Origin: CAXXOZ01 sp963676435
GTDB lineage: Bacteria > Bacillota > Clostridia > Lachnospirales > Lachnospiraceae
Length of the DNA: 64,000 bases
Assembly (NCBI GenBank): GCA_963676435.2
Contig: CAXXOZ010000006.1
Location: 310,001 to 374,000, forward strand
Reading direction: 5' to 3'
Part shown: positions 15,114-22,801 of the stretch, in pieces
Layout of the letters: each line of letters begins with the position of its first letter
Numbering within the stretch: the stretch's first letter is position 1
The notes under the pieces: generated by a model
What the model was told of the DNA's origin: nothing
Database searches by the model: none
What the model saw: the letters and a program-made list of their open reading frames with translations, nothing else
Program-made: the position numbers and the translations under genes

Positions 15114-15926
15114 ATGAGTTTAGTTCCTATTAAAGAAGAAGACAAAACAAAAAAGTATTATAAATACTATGAACAGGGCATTGCTTCTCCAACTAAAGAA
15201 CAGATGGAATTAGTTATAAATGCAAAAGGAAAAATGGGTGAAGGTCTAGAAATAGAAGAAAGAAACAAAGTTCTAGAGCATGGAGTTCATCCAGAAAAGT
15301 TTGGATATTTTCCATTAAAAGGAGGGGGACTTCTAGTTTCTGGAAATGTACCTATGCCAGATGTTACTGCTGAAATGTTATATTGGTGGTTTGCATGGCA
15401 CAGCGTAGAACCTTTTAGATATACTATTTGGAATCCAGAAGATCATTATGGTTTGACTTCAAATGATGTTGGTATTAATAGATCAAAAGACAAAAATATA
15501 CCTTTAGAAGAAAAAACCTGGGGAGCTACCCATACGGTTAAGGAATCAATTGGTGGACCAGCAGATGATATAGTAATTATGTTTAAGAATCCAGAAGAAA
15601 TGGGTTACGATATGAGTAAAGTTGGTACTGATGACTGTGAATTTATTGTTGCTGCCAATGCGCTTTTAGGCCCTATGAAAATACCTGTTGTTATGACAGA
15701 AGTAGCTAAAAAGATCAATGGTGAAATGACATTTTTAGCAAGATTTTGGGTTGGATATCATATAATAGATGGTGAACCTAAATATTTAATACCGCCAGGA
15801 AAAGAAATACCTGAAGAAATGGCAGACATGGTGGCAAAAGGACTTTTAGCTCATAATATCAAAGAATTTTCAAACTTAAATAAAATTCTTCCTAGTGTTT
15901 ATAGTGAAAATAAAGATGATGTCTAA
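15114..15926 (+). CDS. Phloretin hydrolase / DAPG hydrolase (PhlG) family C-C hydrolase
   Basis: A 270-residue protein; the start at 15114 follows AAGGAGAA, and an in-frame start 42 bases upstream lies inside the ferredoxin gene. It matches the family of 2,4-diacetylphloroglucinol hydrolase (PhlG) and the phloretin hydrolase of Eubacterium ramulus. Conserved features are EMLYWWFAWHSVEPFRY (residues 87-103) and candidate Zn ligands His111, Glu144, His247 and Glu251, whose pattern (H, E about 33 later, then H-x3-E) parallels the PhlG zinc site. Such enzymes cleave the acyl-aryl C-C bond of acylphloroglucinols. Its operon partners, a reductase and a ferredoxin, suggest reduction of a ring or side chain before cleavage. 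Confidence 0.85.
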   Translation: MSLVPIKEEDKTKKYYKYYEQGIASPTKEQMELVINAKGKMGEGLEIEERNKVLEHGVHPEKFGYFPLKGGGLLVSGNVPMPDVTAEMLYWWFAWHSVEPFRYTIWNPEDHYGLTSNDVGINRSKDKNIPLEEKTWGATHTVKESIGGPADDIVIMFKNPEEMGYDMSKVGTDDCEFIVAANALLGPMKIPVVMTEVAKKINGEMTFLARFWVGYHIIDGEPKYLIPPGKEIPEEMADMVAKGLLAHNIKEFSNLNKILPSVYSENKDDV

Positions 15927-15943
15927 AAAATACCAATAAACCT

Positions 15944-15985
15944 AAAAATCCTCAATCTCTTAAATAAAGAGATTGGGGATTTTGC
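15944..15985 (+). terminator. Intrinsic terminator after the C-C hydrolase operon
   Basis: AAAATCCTCAATCTCTT pairs with AAGAGATTGGGGATTTT around a short AAATA loop, one G-T pair in the stem. It closes the 13358-15926 operon. Confidence 0.8.
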
Positions 15986-16049
15986 TATGTAACAAGAAGT
16001 GATTTTGTAATATAATAATTAATAATACTTGAAGAAAAGAGTTGAGTTT

Positions 16050-17423
16050 ATGAAAAAAAGATATTTTTTATTGATTATTATATTGAGTACTCTTTGTTTT
16101 TGTTGGAGCAAAGTAAATGCTTTAGAAACATATACAGATTATACAAATTTACTTATAAATATAGGTGCTGATGAAACTCAGATAAATATATCTTGGTATT
16201 CAAAAGCAGATGAAGATTGTTTTGTATGGTTTGCCAAAAAGTCCGAAGTTAATGATGGCACTGGTGTTATTTTAGTAAACACTGAAAAAGGTTCTGGAGA
16301 ATATTATATACACAGAGAAACGATAGAAAATCTTGAAGCAAACACAGAGTATGTTTATCGAATCGGAAATGATAATGGTTGGAGTGAAGAGTTTTATTAT
16401 AAAACACAGAATATTGGTGATAACAATGAATTTAGTTTTATTGCCCTTGGGGACTTTCAGACTGGAGCAGTAGATAGTTTAGAGGATGCTAAAGGACTTT
16501 TAAATACAATAGATATAGCCCTTGATAAATTTAGAGATATTAGCATCATTATTAGTGTAGGTGATCAGGTAAACGAAAGCTACAATGAATCTCAATACTC
16601 TGCGTTTATTAATGTATTGAATCCTTTTTCTATTCCATTAGCACCAACAGTAGGAAATCATGACAGCGGTTCAGAAATTTACAATGAGCATTTTTTTCTC
16701 CCAAACTTAAGTGATTTAGGTAGCTTAGGAGAAGGATATGCAGGGGGAGATTATTATTATCAGTATAATAATACTTTGTTTATGCACTTAAATACCAATA
16801 ATACAAATGTTGAAGAGCATAAAAGTTTTATGGAAAAAGCTATAGCTTTAAATCCTGAATGCAATTGGAATATTGTTATTTTTCATCATTCATTATTTAG
16901 TACAGCAGATCATTCTTATGATGAAAGCATAATCACGCTTAGAGAAGATTTAGCACCTGTAATAAAAGAACTTAAAATTGACATGGCGATAATGGGGCAC
17001 GATCATGTGTATGTAAGAAGCTATATATTGGGTGGAGAAAGCGGTTTAGAAAAGAAGAAAGAAGTGACTAATCCAGATGGAGTTTTATATATTACTTTAA
17101 ACTCACCTAGCGGTAGTAAATTTTATGATATAGCCAAAGGAACTTTTGAATATGCGGCAGTAGTAAACCAAGAAGAAATTCCTAATTATACTGTGGTAAA
17201 TGTTTCAAAAACTAGCCTTTCAATAACTACATACGAAACTTTAGGTAATAGTCAGGTCGATAGTTTTACTATTGAAAAACCTATCGAAGTTGAAAAGGAA
17301 GAGATTGAGAAGGTAAATAACGAAGATGAAGTAAATCTATTTATAATATATATTTTAGTGATTTTATGTGTTTTAGTTTTTGCTATTAGTATTTTAATGT
17401 ATTTTAAAATTAAGAAGAAATAA
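16050..17423 (+). CDS. Purple-acid-phosphatase-like metallophosphoesterase, surface anchored
   Basis: A 457-residue protein; the ATG at 16050 was preferred to a TTG at 16029 because it gives a standard signal peptide (residues 1-24, ending KVNA). A fibronectin-III-like N-domain (~30-120) precedes a calcineurin-type phosphoesterase: GDFQTG near 133, GDQVNE near 170, GNHD at 202-205, FHHS and GHDH at 316-319, giving the two-metal site. A C-terminal transmembrane helix (about 431-453) followed by lysines anchors it in the membrane. The likely role is extracellular phosphate-ester hydrolysis. It is monocistronic. Confidence 0.88.
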   Translation: MKKRYFLLIIILSTLCFCWSKVNALETYTDYTNLLINIGADETQINISWYSKADEDCFVWFAKKSEVNDGTGVILVNTEKGSGEYYIHRETIENLEANTEYVYRIGNDNGWSEEFYYKTQNIGDNNEFSFIALGDFQTGAVDSLEDAKGLLNTIDIALDKFRDISIIISVGDQVNESYNESQYSAFINVLNPFSIPLAPTVGNHDSGSEIYNEHFFLPNLSDLGSLGEGYAGGDYYYQYNNTLFMHLNTNNTNVEEHKSFMEKAIALNPECNWNIVIFHHSLFSTADHSYDESIITLREDLAPVIKELKIDMAIMGHDHVYVRSYILGGESGLEKKKEVTNPDGVLYITLNSPSGSKFYDIAKGTFEYAAVVNQEEIPNYTVVNVSKTSLSITTYETLGNSQVDSFTIEKPIEVEKEEIEKVNNEDEVNLFIIYILVILCVLVFAISILMYFKIKKK

Positions 17424-17436
17424 ATATTTAGATAGG

Positions 17437-18582
17437 TTATATAGCTATTTCCCTATCACTAGTATCTTTTTGTAGAAGCTTACCTTCTTTTTCTCTGTAG
17501 TCTTTTGGTCCGATGCCCTGTTCTTTTTTAAAGGCTCTGACAAAGCTACCGATATCACTGTATCCGATTATATCACTAATCTTTTGCAATGAAAAATCCT
17601 TGCATTTTAACATCTGTAAACTATGGGAAATACGAATTGCTCTTATTAACTGAGAAAAATTCATTCCTGTAGTTTTTTTAATTAATCGACTCATGTAAGA
17701 TTCATTATATCCAAAAAATTGTGACAAAGAATTTAGAGTTACAGTTCTATAATTACTATTTATGTGCTCTAAAATTTCTAAAATAGAGTCATTATATTCA
17801 ACATCCCCAATTGAAAATTCAAAGCTGTCACTTCCTATAATAATTCCAAACAATAAACACAAAGAAGCGTTTGCCATCATGCCATGATTTGGAGCGATTT
17901 GATAAAATTCATAAGTCAGCATTTTAATCATTCTTTTTTCACCAAGTGCATTATATTCATTTGTTGTGTTGATTAGCATACACCTTGCAGTAGTTTTGTT
18001 AAATAAACAATTACGAATTAAAAAAGATACTGGGTGATTTTGTAGTAGCACATCAAACAAAGTAGTATGAAATAAGTCTTTTGGTATAACTAGATTAAAA
18101 ATTATACTTTCTTTATCATTAGTTTCAATATGATGTTTTACTCCAGGAGGGATTATTAAAAAATCTCCTTTTTCTAAGTTATATGTTGCTTCTTTACAGT
18201 GTTGAGTGCATGAACCTTTCCATACATAACAAACCTCAAAGAAAGAATGCTCATGTATTATTTTAGGTAAACATGTAAGATAACGGTACAGATAGCATTT
18301 ATATCCTGCTTTAATAAGAGAATAATTTAAAGCTTCAAAATTTTCTAAAGTTACATTGTCTAGATTAATAGAGAGTTTTTCACAATATACTTCAAATTCC
18401 TCATCAGGCATATCTAGAACCCAGGAGTTTTCAGGATAAAGGTTTTCTCTTTCTTTATACATATTATTATTTTCAAAATATATTTTTGCCTCATCAATTA
18501 AAGAACTAATAGAAAAAGTATTAGAATTTTCCTTTAAAAATTGATTTAATTGAGAATAAGTAACATATTTTTCTTTTAGCAT
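17437..18582 (-). CDS. AraC-family transcriptional regulator with cupin sensor domain
   Basis: A 381-residue regulator. The ATG at 18582 has GGGAGG in front of it; a TTG 12 bases upstream is less likely. Residues ~125-200 form a cupin (HEHSFFEVCYVWKG, GDFLIIPPGVKHH), the usual effector pocket of AraC-type regulators, and the last ~100 residues hold the double helix-turn-helix (ISDIIGYSDIGSFVRAFKKE). It is divergent from the lipoprotein/SGNH hydrolase genes at 18830-20627, which it may control. Confidence 0.9.
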   Translation of the reverse strand: MLKEKYVTYSQLNQFLKENSNTFSISSLIDEAKIYFENNNMYKERENLYPENSWVLDMPDEEFEVYCEKLSINLDNVTLENFEALNYSLIKAGYKCYLYRYLTCLPKIIHEHSFFEVCYVWKGSCTQHCKEATYNLEKGDFLIIPPGVKHHIETNDKESIIFNLVIPKDLFHTTLFDVLLQNHPVSFLIRNCLFNKTTARCMLINTTNEYNALGEKRMIKMLTYEFYQIAPNHGMMANASLCLLFGIIIGSDSFEFSIGDVEYNDSILEILEHINSNYRTVTLNSLSQFFGYNESYMSRLIKKTTGMNFSQLIRAIRISHSLQMLKCKDFSLQKISDIIGYSDIGSFVRAFKKEQGIGPKDYREKEGKLLQKDTSDREIAI

Positions 18583-18693
18583 ATAGCCTCCCAAAATGTA
18601 TTAAGATTGCTGTGTCTAAAATGTAATGAATATGGCTAAATTATAACATATAGAAAATATTTATTACATACGCTGACAAAGAGAGGTCAAAAA

Positions 18694-18811
18694 ACATCGT
18701 TTAAAGGTCATATTTTCACGATGTCAAAAAAAACAACTTTTATGTCATATAGAGAACTGTATATACAGATTAATTTAATTTATAATTATACTACTACTGT
18801 ATATAATACAG
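18694..18811 (+). promoter_or_regulatory. Dyads in front of the lipoprotein gene
   Basis: ACATCGT at 18694-18700 is mirrored by ACGATGT at 18718-18724. Downstream are the palindrome CTGTATATACAG at 18757-18768 and a related CTGTATATAATACAG at 18797-18811 that contains a TATAAT-like -10 element. These are candidate operator sites for the divergent AraC-type regulator or another factor. Confidence 0.4.
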
Positions 18812-18829
18812 AAATAGGAGGAGAAAAAA

Positions 18830-19234
18830 ATGAAGAATAAAATGAAAATGCTTGCTGTTCTTTTTGCATCTATTTTAATGATTGGGGCGTTGGCAGCATG
18901 TGGAAGTACTGAAGAAGAAACAACAACAGCAGAAGCTACTACAGTTGCAGAAACAGAAGCAGAAACAGAAGCAGTTGCTTACACACAGGAAAAAGTTGCT
19001 ACAGTAACACTTCCTTTTGGAAATGTTGAATTAACAATGAAAGCTAACGAAGATATCAGCTACATCGATATTACTTTCTTTGCATTCGATGAAGATCAGC
19101 AGTTAACAGGAACAGTTGCTGACGGCGTGTTTACACCAGATTTCGATTTAACAGGATTCTTTGGTGGAGATGCTCAGGCTATGTATGATGGTGTTATGGC
19201 AGACGAAGGCGAATGGATGCCTATAGAAGAATAA
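18830..19234 (+). CDS. Small lipoprotein of unknown function
   Basis: A 134-residue protein with a lipoprotein signal (LAAC lipobox, Cys24) and a low-complexity Thr/Glu/Ala linker (residues 27-50). The remaining ~80 residues are acidic and beta-rich (VATVTLPFGNVELTMKANED), ending EWMPIEE. The family is not recognised. The ribosome site GGAGGAG is strong. A well-formed terminator follows after 110 bases, so it may be an abundant single-gene message. It lies next to the AraC regulator and an SGNH hydrolase lipoprotein. Confidence 0.8.
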   Translation: MKNKMKMLAVLFASILMIGALAACGSTEEETTTAEATTVAETEAETEAVAYTQEKVATVTLPFGNVELTMKANEDISYIDITFFAFDEDQQLTGTVADGVFTPDFDLTGFFGGDAQAMYDGVMADEGEWMPIEE

Positions 19235-19345
19235 TCCAATCTTCAAAGCAATTTATTTAAAAAGAATTATTAAAATTTTATGGAAGTGTAATCCGTACCT
19301 TACATAAATAAAGATTCTGTATTATTTAGAATTCAAAAGTAAAGC

Positions 19346-19378
19346 TAGGCACGATTGTAAGAATCGTGCCTAATTTTT
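19346..19378 (+). terminator. Intrinsic terminator after the small lipoprotein
   Basis: TAGGCACGATT and AATCGTGCCTA form a perfect 11-pair stem around GTAAG, followed by ATTTTT. It separates the small lipoprotein from the SGNH hydrolase gene. Confidence 0.85.
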
Positions 19379-19394
19379 GTTTAAGGAGAAATTT

Positions 19395-20627
19395 ATGAAT
19401 AGAACGAAAAGAATATTTAGTATTATTATATCTGTTATTTTAATAGCTATTACTTTTACAGGTTGCGGTACAGAAAGTTCACAAAAAGAATTTGTACTAT
19501 CAGCTAGTGAAACGGTTATAACAGGTCAAGGTGCAGATCAAAATGATTCGTTTGGGGATACCCATTATGACGAAACTTCACAAGCAATTGTTAACTTTGG
19601 AGTTGAATCGACTATAACTTATACAGTTCCAAAAGGAGTTTCAGGAACTTATGATATTTATATTGAATATGGAAAATCTGCAAGACCTAATGGAACAACT
19701 CAAGCCAGTCTAATTGTTAATGGTGAAGAAGAATATGTTTATCCAGCAGATATAGAAAAATGTGAGTCAGATTATTCAGACTATTTTTCAATGGGAACAT
19801 TTATAATGGCTCTTCAGGTTGAATTAGAAGCAGGTGATTCTTTAATGGTTCAATCAAAAGAAGGATTTGAAAATAAGGTTGGGGCAGTAGATAATCCTAC
19901 TATTAAGTCGTTATATACACCTATAGGAGATATTTTATTGTATCCTACTGGGACAGAAGTGGCGGTTGGATATAATGGCGGCTTAATAGATAATGAAGAA
20001 GTTGATACAACCGATGGCTTGTCAGGACTTTCTATTGCATGGCTTGGCTCTTCGGTTACATTTGGTGCAAGGGCAGATGGATACTCTATGGCAGATGCAA
20101 TTGAAGATGCTCACTCTGCCACAAAATGTTTAAAATTTGCCGTTTCAGGCACAACTCTTGCTAGTAATGATTCTACATCCTACCTTGAACGTTTAAAAGA
20201 TATTAACCCAAGTACAAATATTGATTTGATGATTGTTCAGCTATCGACTAATGATGCGACACTAAACAATGAGCTTGGCTCAATTTCAGAAAGTAGAGAT
20301 ATAGAAGGCTTTGATGATGGGGCTATAATTGGGGGGATTGAATCAATTATAGCTTATACTATTGAAACATGGAATTGTCCTGTTATTTTTTATACTGGAA
20401 CATATTATGAAGATGAAAATTATGATGCTATGGTAGAGTCCTTATTAGAGCTAGAAGATAAATGGGATATAGGTGTTATAGACTTATGGAATGATGAGGA
20501 AATGAAGGAACTTTTTGGCTCAGAACAATATAATATATATATGTCTGACAAAATTCATCCTTCCCTTGAAGGTTATGTTGATTGGTGGACACCAAAATTT
20601 GAAGAGTATTTAAGTAATATGTATTAA
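19395..20627 (+). CDS. SGNH/GDSL-type hydrolase lipoprotein
   Basis: A 410-residue lipoprotein (signal with lipobox FTGC, Cys23; the ATG at 19395 follows AAGGAGAAA). Residues ~30-165 form a beta-sandwich domain like a carbohydrate-binding module. The C-terminal ~200 residues are an SGNH hydrolase: IAWLGSSVTFGARADG (block I with the nucleophile Ser), VQLSTNDA (block III Asn) and SDKIHPS (block V Asp and His). Family members remove acetyl or other acyl groups from polysaccharides or small esters. Together this suggests a surface esterase acting on acylated glycans or plant esters. Substrate unknown. Confidence 0.85.
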   Translation: MNRTKRIFSIIISVILIAITFTGCGTESSQKEFVLSASETVITGQGADQNDSFGDTHYDETSQAIVNFGVESTITYTVPKGVSGTYDIYIEYGKSARPNGTTQASLIVNGEEEYVYPADIEKCESDYSDYFSMGTFIMALQVELEAGDSLMVQSKEGFENKVGAVDNPTIKSLYTPIGDILLYPTGTEVAVGYNGGLIDNEEVDTTDGLSGLSIAWLGSSVTFGARADGYSMADAIEDAHSATKCLKFAVSGTTLASNDSTSYLERLKDINPSTNIDLMIVQLSTNDATLNNELGSISESRDIEGFDDGAIIGGIESIIAYTIETWNCPVIFYTGTYYEDENYDAMVESLLELEDKWDIGVIDLWNDEEMKELFGSEQYNIYMSDKIHPSLEGYVDWWTPKFEEYLSNMY

Positions 20628-20735
20628 CCTAAAACCTTATGCTCAATTTGCATTAGTTTAATACATTTTTATCGTTTGTTTTCTCCTTTTCATAAAAGTA
20701 AAATATAATTATAAATATGAAAAGGAGAAGTACAT

Positions 20736-21689
20736 ATGGGTAAAATTATAATTACAGGTGTAGATGGAAATTTTGGGGGTTTTGCAGCAAATGCAGTTTT
20801 AGAAAGGGTTCCTGCCGAAAAGTTGATATTTACAAGTCCGAATGTTTCAGCTTTGGAAAAATATAAACAAAAGGGTGTGGATACAAGATTTGCAGACTTT
20901 AATGATCCTGAGCAATTAAAAGAAGCTTTTGCAGATGGAGAAGTTTTATTATTGATTTCTATGCCTTTTGTGGGAGAACGTAGAAGATCAGCTCATAAAA
21001 ATGCTATTGATTCAGCGATAGCAGCAGGGGTTAAAAAAGTAATATATACTTCTATAGTTGGATCAGGTGATGAGACTTGTGATTCATATGAAAAGTTAGA
21101 TCATCAATACACAGAAAATTATATTTTCGAAACAAGCCTTAAATATGTAATCCTAAGAGATTCACAGTATTGTGAAGCAATGATCTCTGCATTTGAAGAT
21201 GCTTATGAAAATAGCGATGGTGTTCTTTCAAATAATATGGGTGATGGAAGAATGGCATTTGTGGCAAGAAATGATTGTGCTCTTGCAGCGGCATGTGTGG
21301 CCGCGGGAAAAGGAGAAGATAACAAAATATATTATATAAGTGGGCCAGAAGCTTTAACAATAGGGGAATTTGTTTCTATTGGTTCTGAAGTTACGGGTAA
21401 AAAAGTAATTTATAAATACATAAGCGATGAAGAAATGTATGCATTTTTTGATTCCGTAGGAGTGCCAAGATATACAGATGGAGAATGGGGAGAAGCAGCA
21501 AAAGCATTTCCGTTTTGTTCAGAAGGTATGGTTACCTTTGGAAAAGCTATTCGCTTAGATCAAATGAGTTTTTGTACAGATGATTTTGAGATGCTTACAG
21601 GTCAAAAACCTTTATCTGTCCGTGAGATTTTTGAAGATCTTGAAAATCATAGAATAGGAGATAGAACATCAACAGACACTTATAAATAA
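20736..21689 (+). CDS. NmrA-like NAD(P)-binding protein
   Basis: A 317-residue atypical short-chain dehydrogenase of the NmrA/azoreductase type. The N-terminal Rossmann motif is GVDGNFGGFA (residues 8-17), followed by AGVKKVIYTSIVGSGDE, the conserved core strand of the family. No Tyr-x3-Lys catalytic pair is evident, so it may be a redox sensor or an NAD(P)H-dependent reductase. The ribosome site is AAAGGAGAAG. It precedes the LysR gene and the old-yellow-enzyme operon in the same direction. Confidence 0.82.
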   Translation: MGKIIITGVDGNFGGFAANAVLERVPAEKLIFTSPNVSALEKYKQKGVDTRFADFNDPEQLKEAFADGEVLLLISMPFVGERRRSAHKNAIDSAIAAGVKKVIYTSIVGSGDETCDSYEKLDHQYTENYIFETSLKYVILRDSQYCEAMISAFEDAYENSDGVLSNNMGDGRMAFVARNDCALAAACVAAGKGEDNKIYYISGPEALTIGEFVSIGSEVTGKKVIYKYISDEEMYAFFDSVGVPRYTDGEWGEAAKAFPFCSEGMVTFGKAIRLDQMSFCTDDFEMLTGQKPLSVREIFEDLENHRIGDRTSTDTYK

Positions 21690-21771
21690 ATAATTCTTTC
21701 TTTTAAGCTCAGAGTATAATATTATATTTGTATGAGGAAAATATTTTTGGTGTATTATTCGGGAGGCTAAT

Positions 21772-22659
21772 ATGGTCAGAAAAAGACTAGAGTATTTTAT
21801 AACTCTTGCAGATACTTTGAGCTTTACTAAAGCAGCAAAAAAACATTTTATTGCGCAGACAACCATGAGTAGGCAAATTGCTATCTTAGAAGAAGAGATT
21901 GGTTTTGAACTTTTTGAAAGAAATACTATAAAAGTAATATTAACACCAGCAGGCCAGACATATCTTGAAGAAGTAAAAGATATTTTAAAAAGATATGATA
22001 TGGCAGTTAATAAAGCAGCTCTGATAGCCATGGAGAAAAAAGGTATATTAAGAATTGGTCATGCAGCAGATTTAAGCCAAAAATGTTTAGCGGTTGCTTT
22101 AGAGGTGTTTCAAGAAAAGTATAAAGAAGTTGAAATTACAATAACTCAGGCAGCACCAGGGGAGCTTATAAAAAAGTTACAATTAGGTGATGTTGATATA
22201 GTTGCTGTTTTTGAACAGGAATTAGAGGAAAGAAAAGGAATAAATTCTCTAAGATTTCTTGAAACAGAAGTGATTCTTGGAATGTCAAAGAATCATCCAT
22301 TGGCAGAAAAAAAGGAAATAGATCCTATAGAGCTAGAAGGAGAAACTATTTGTGTAGCAACAAAAGACAATGCCCCTCATCTTTATGAGTATTCTATTAG
22401 CTGTTGTAGAAAAGATGGTTATGAGCCAAATGTCATTGAAGCAGATTCTTTTGACTCACAAAAATTATTAGCTCAACTAGGTAAAGGAATAGGCATGTTT
22501 CCAGATACAGAATTTTTATATGCCTTCGAGCCTTATCTATCATATGTAAAAATGAAAAGAACAAGTCATAAATATATAATTGATTTGGCATGGCACATAG
22601 AAAACAAAAATCAGACTTTAATAAACTTTTTAGAAATAGCAAAAACCATAAAATTTTAG
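21772..22659 (+). CDS. LysR-family transcriptional regulator
   Basis: A 295-residue regulator with the N-terminal winged HTH (residues 3-60, LSFTKAAKKHFIAQTTMSRQIAILEEEIG in parts) and a C-terminal effector-binding domain (LRIGHAADLSQKC onward). Ribosome site GGGAGG. It lies immediately upstream of the OYE/AOR operon but in the same direction, separated from it by a terminator at 22676-22720. It is probably the activator of that operon, responding to an aromatic or enoate inducer. Confidence 0.88.
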   Translation: MVRKRLEYFITLADTLSFTKAAKKHFIAQTTMSRQIAILEEEIGFELFERNTIKVILTPAGQTYLEEVKDILKRYDMAVNKAALIAMEKKGILRIGHAADLSQKCLAVALEVFQEKYKEVEITITQAAPGELIKKLQLGDVDIVAVFEQELEERKGINSLRFLETEVILGMSKNHPLAEKKEIDPIELEGETICVATKDNAPHLYEYSISCCRKDGYEPNVIEADSFDSQKLLAQLGKGIGMFPDTEFLYAFEPYLSYVKMKRTSHKYIIDLAWHIENKNQTLINFLEIAKTIKF

Positions 22660-22675
22660 GTATAGAAATAAATAG

Positions 22676-22720
22676 ACGCCTTGTACTTATGCAATTAACG
22701 CATAAGCACAAGGCGTTTTT
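22676..22720 (+). terminator. Intrinsic terminator after the LysR gene
   Basis: ACGCCTTGTACTTATGC pairs with GCATAAGCACAAGGCGT (16 of 17 positions) around AATTAAC, followed by TTTT. The downstream operon must therefore have its own promoter between 22721 and 22801. Confidence 0.85.
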
Positions 22721-22801
22721 ATCGTTTGTCTTAAAGGAATCATAGGAATAAAATAAATTTAAGAAGGTATTGTAAACAAATAGTAATAGGAGGAAGTCAC
22801 A

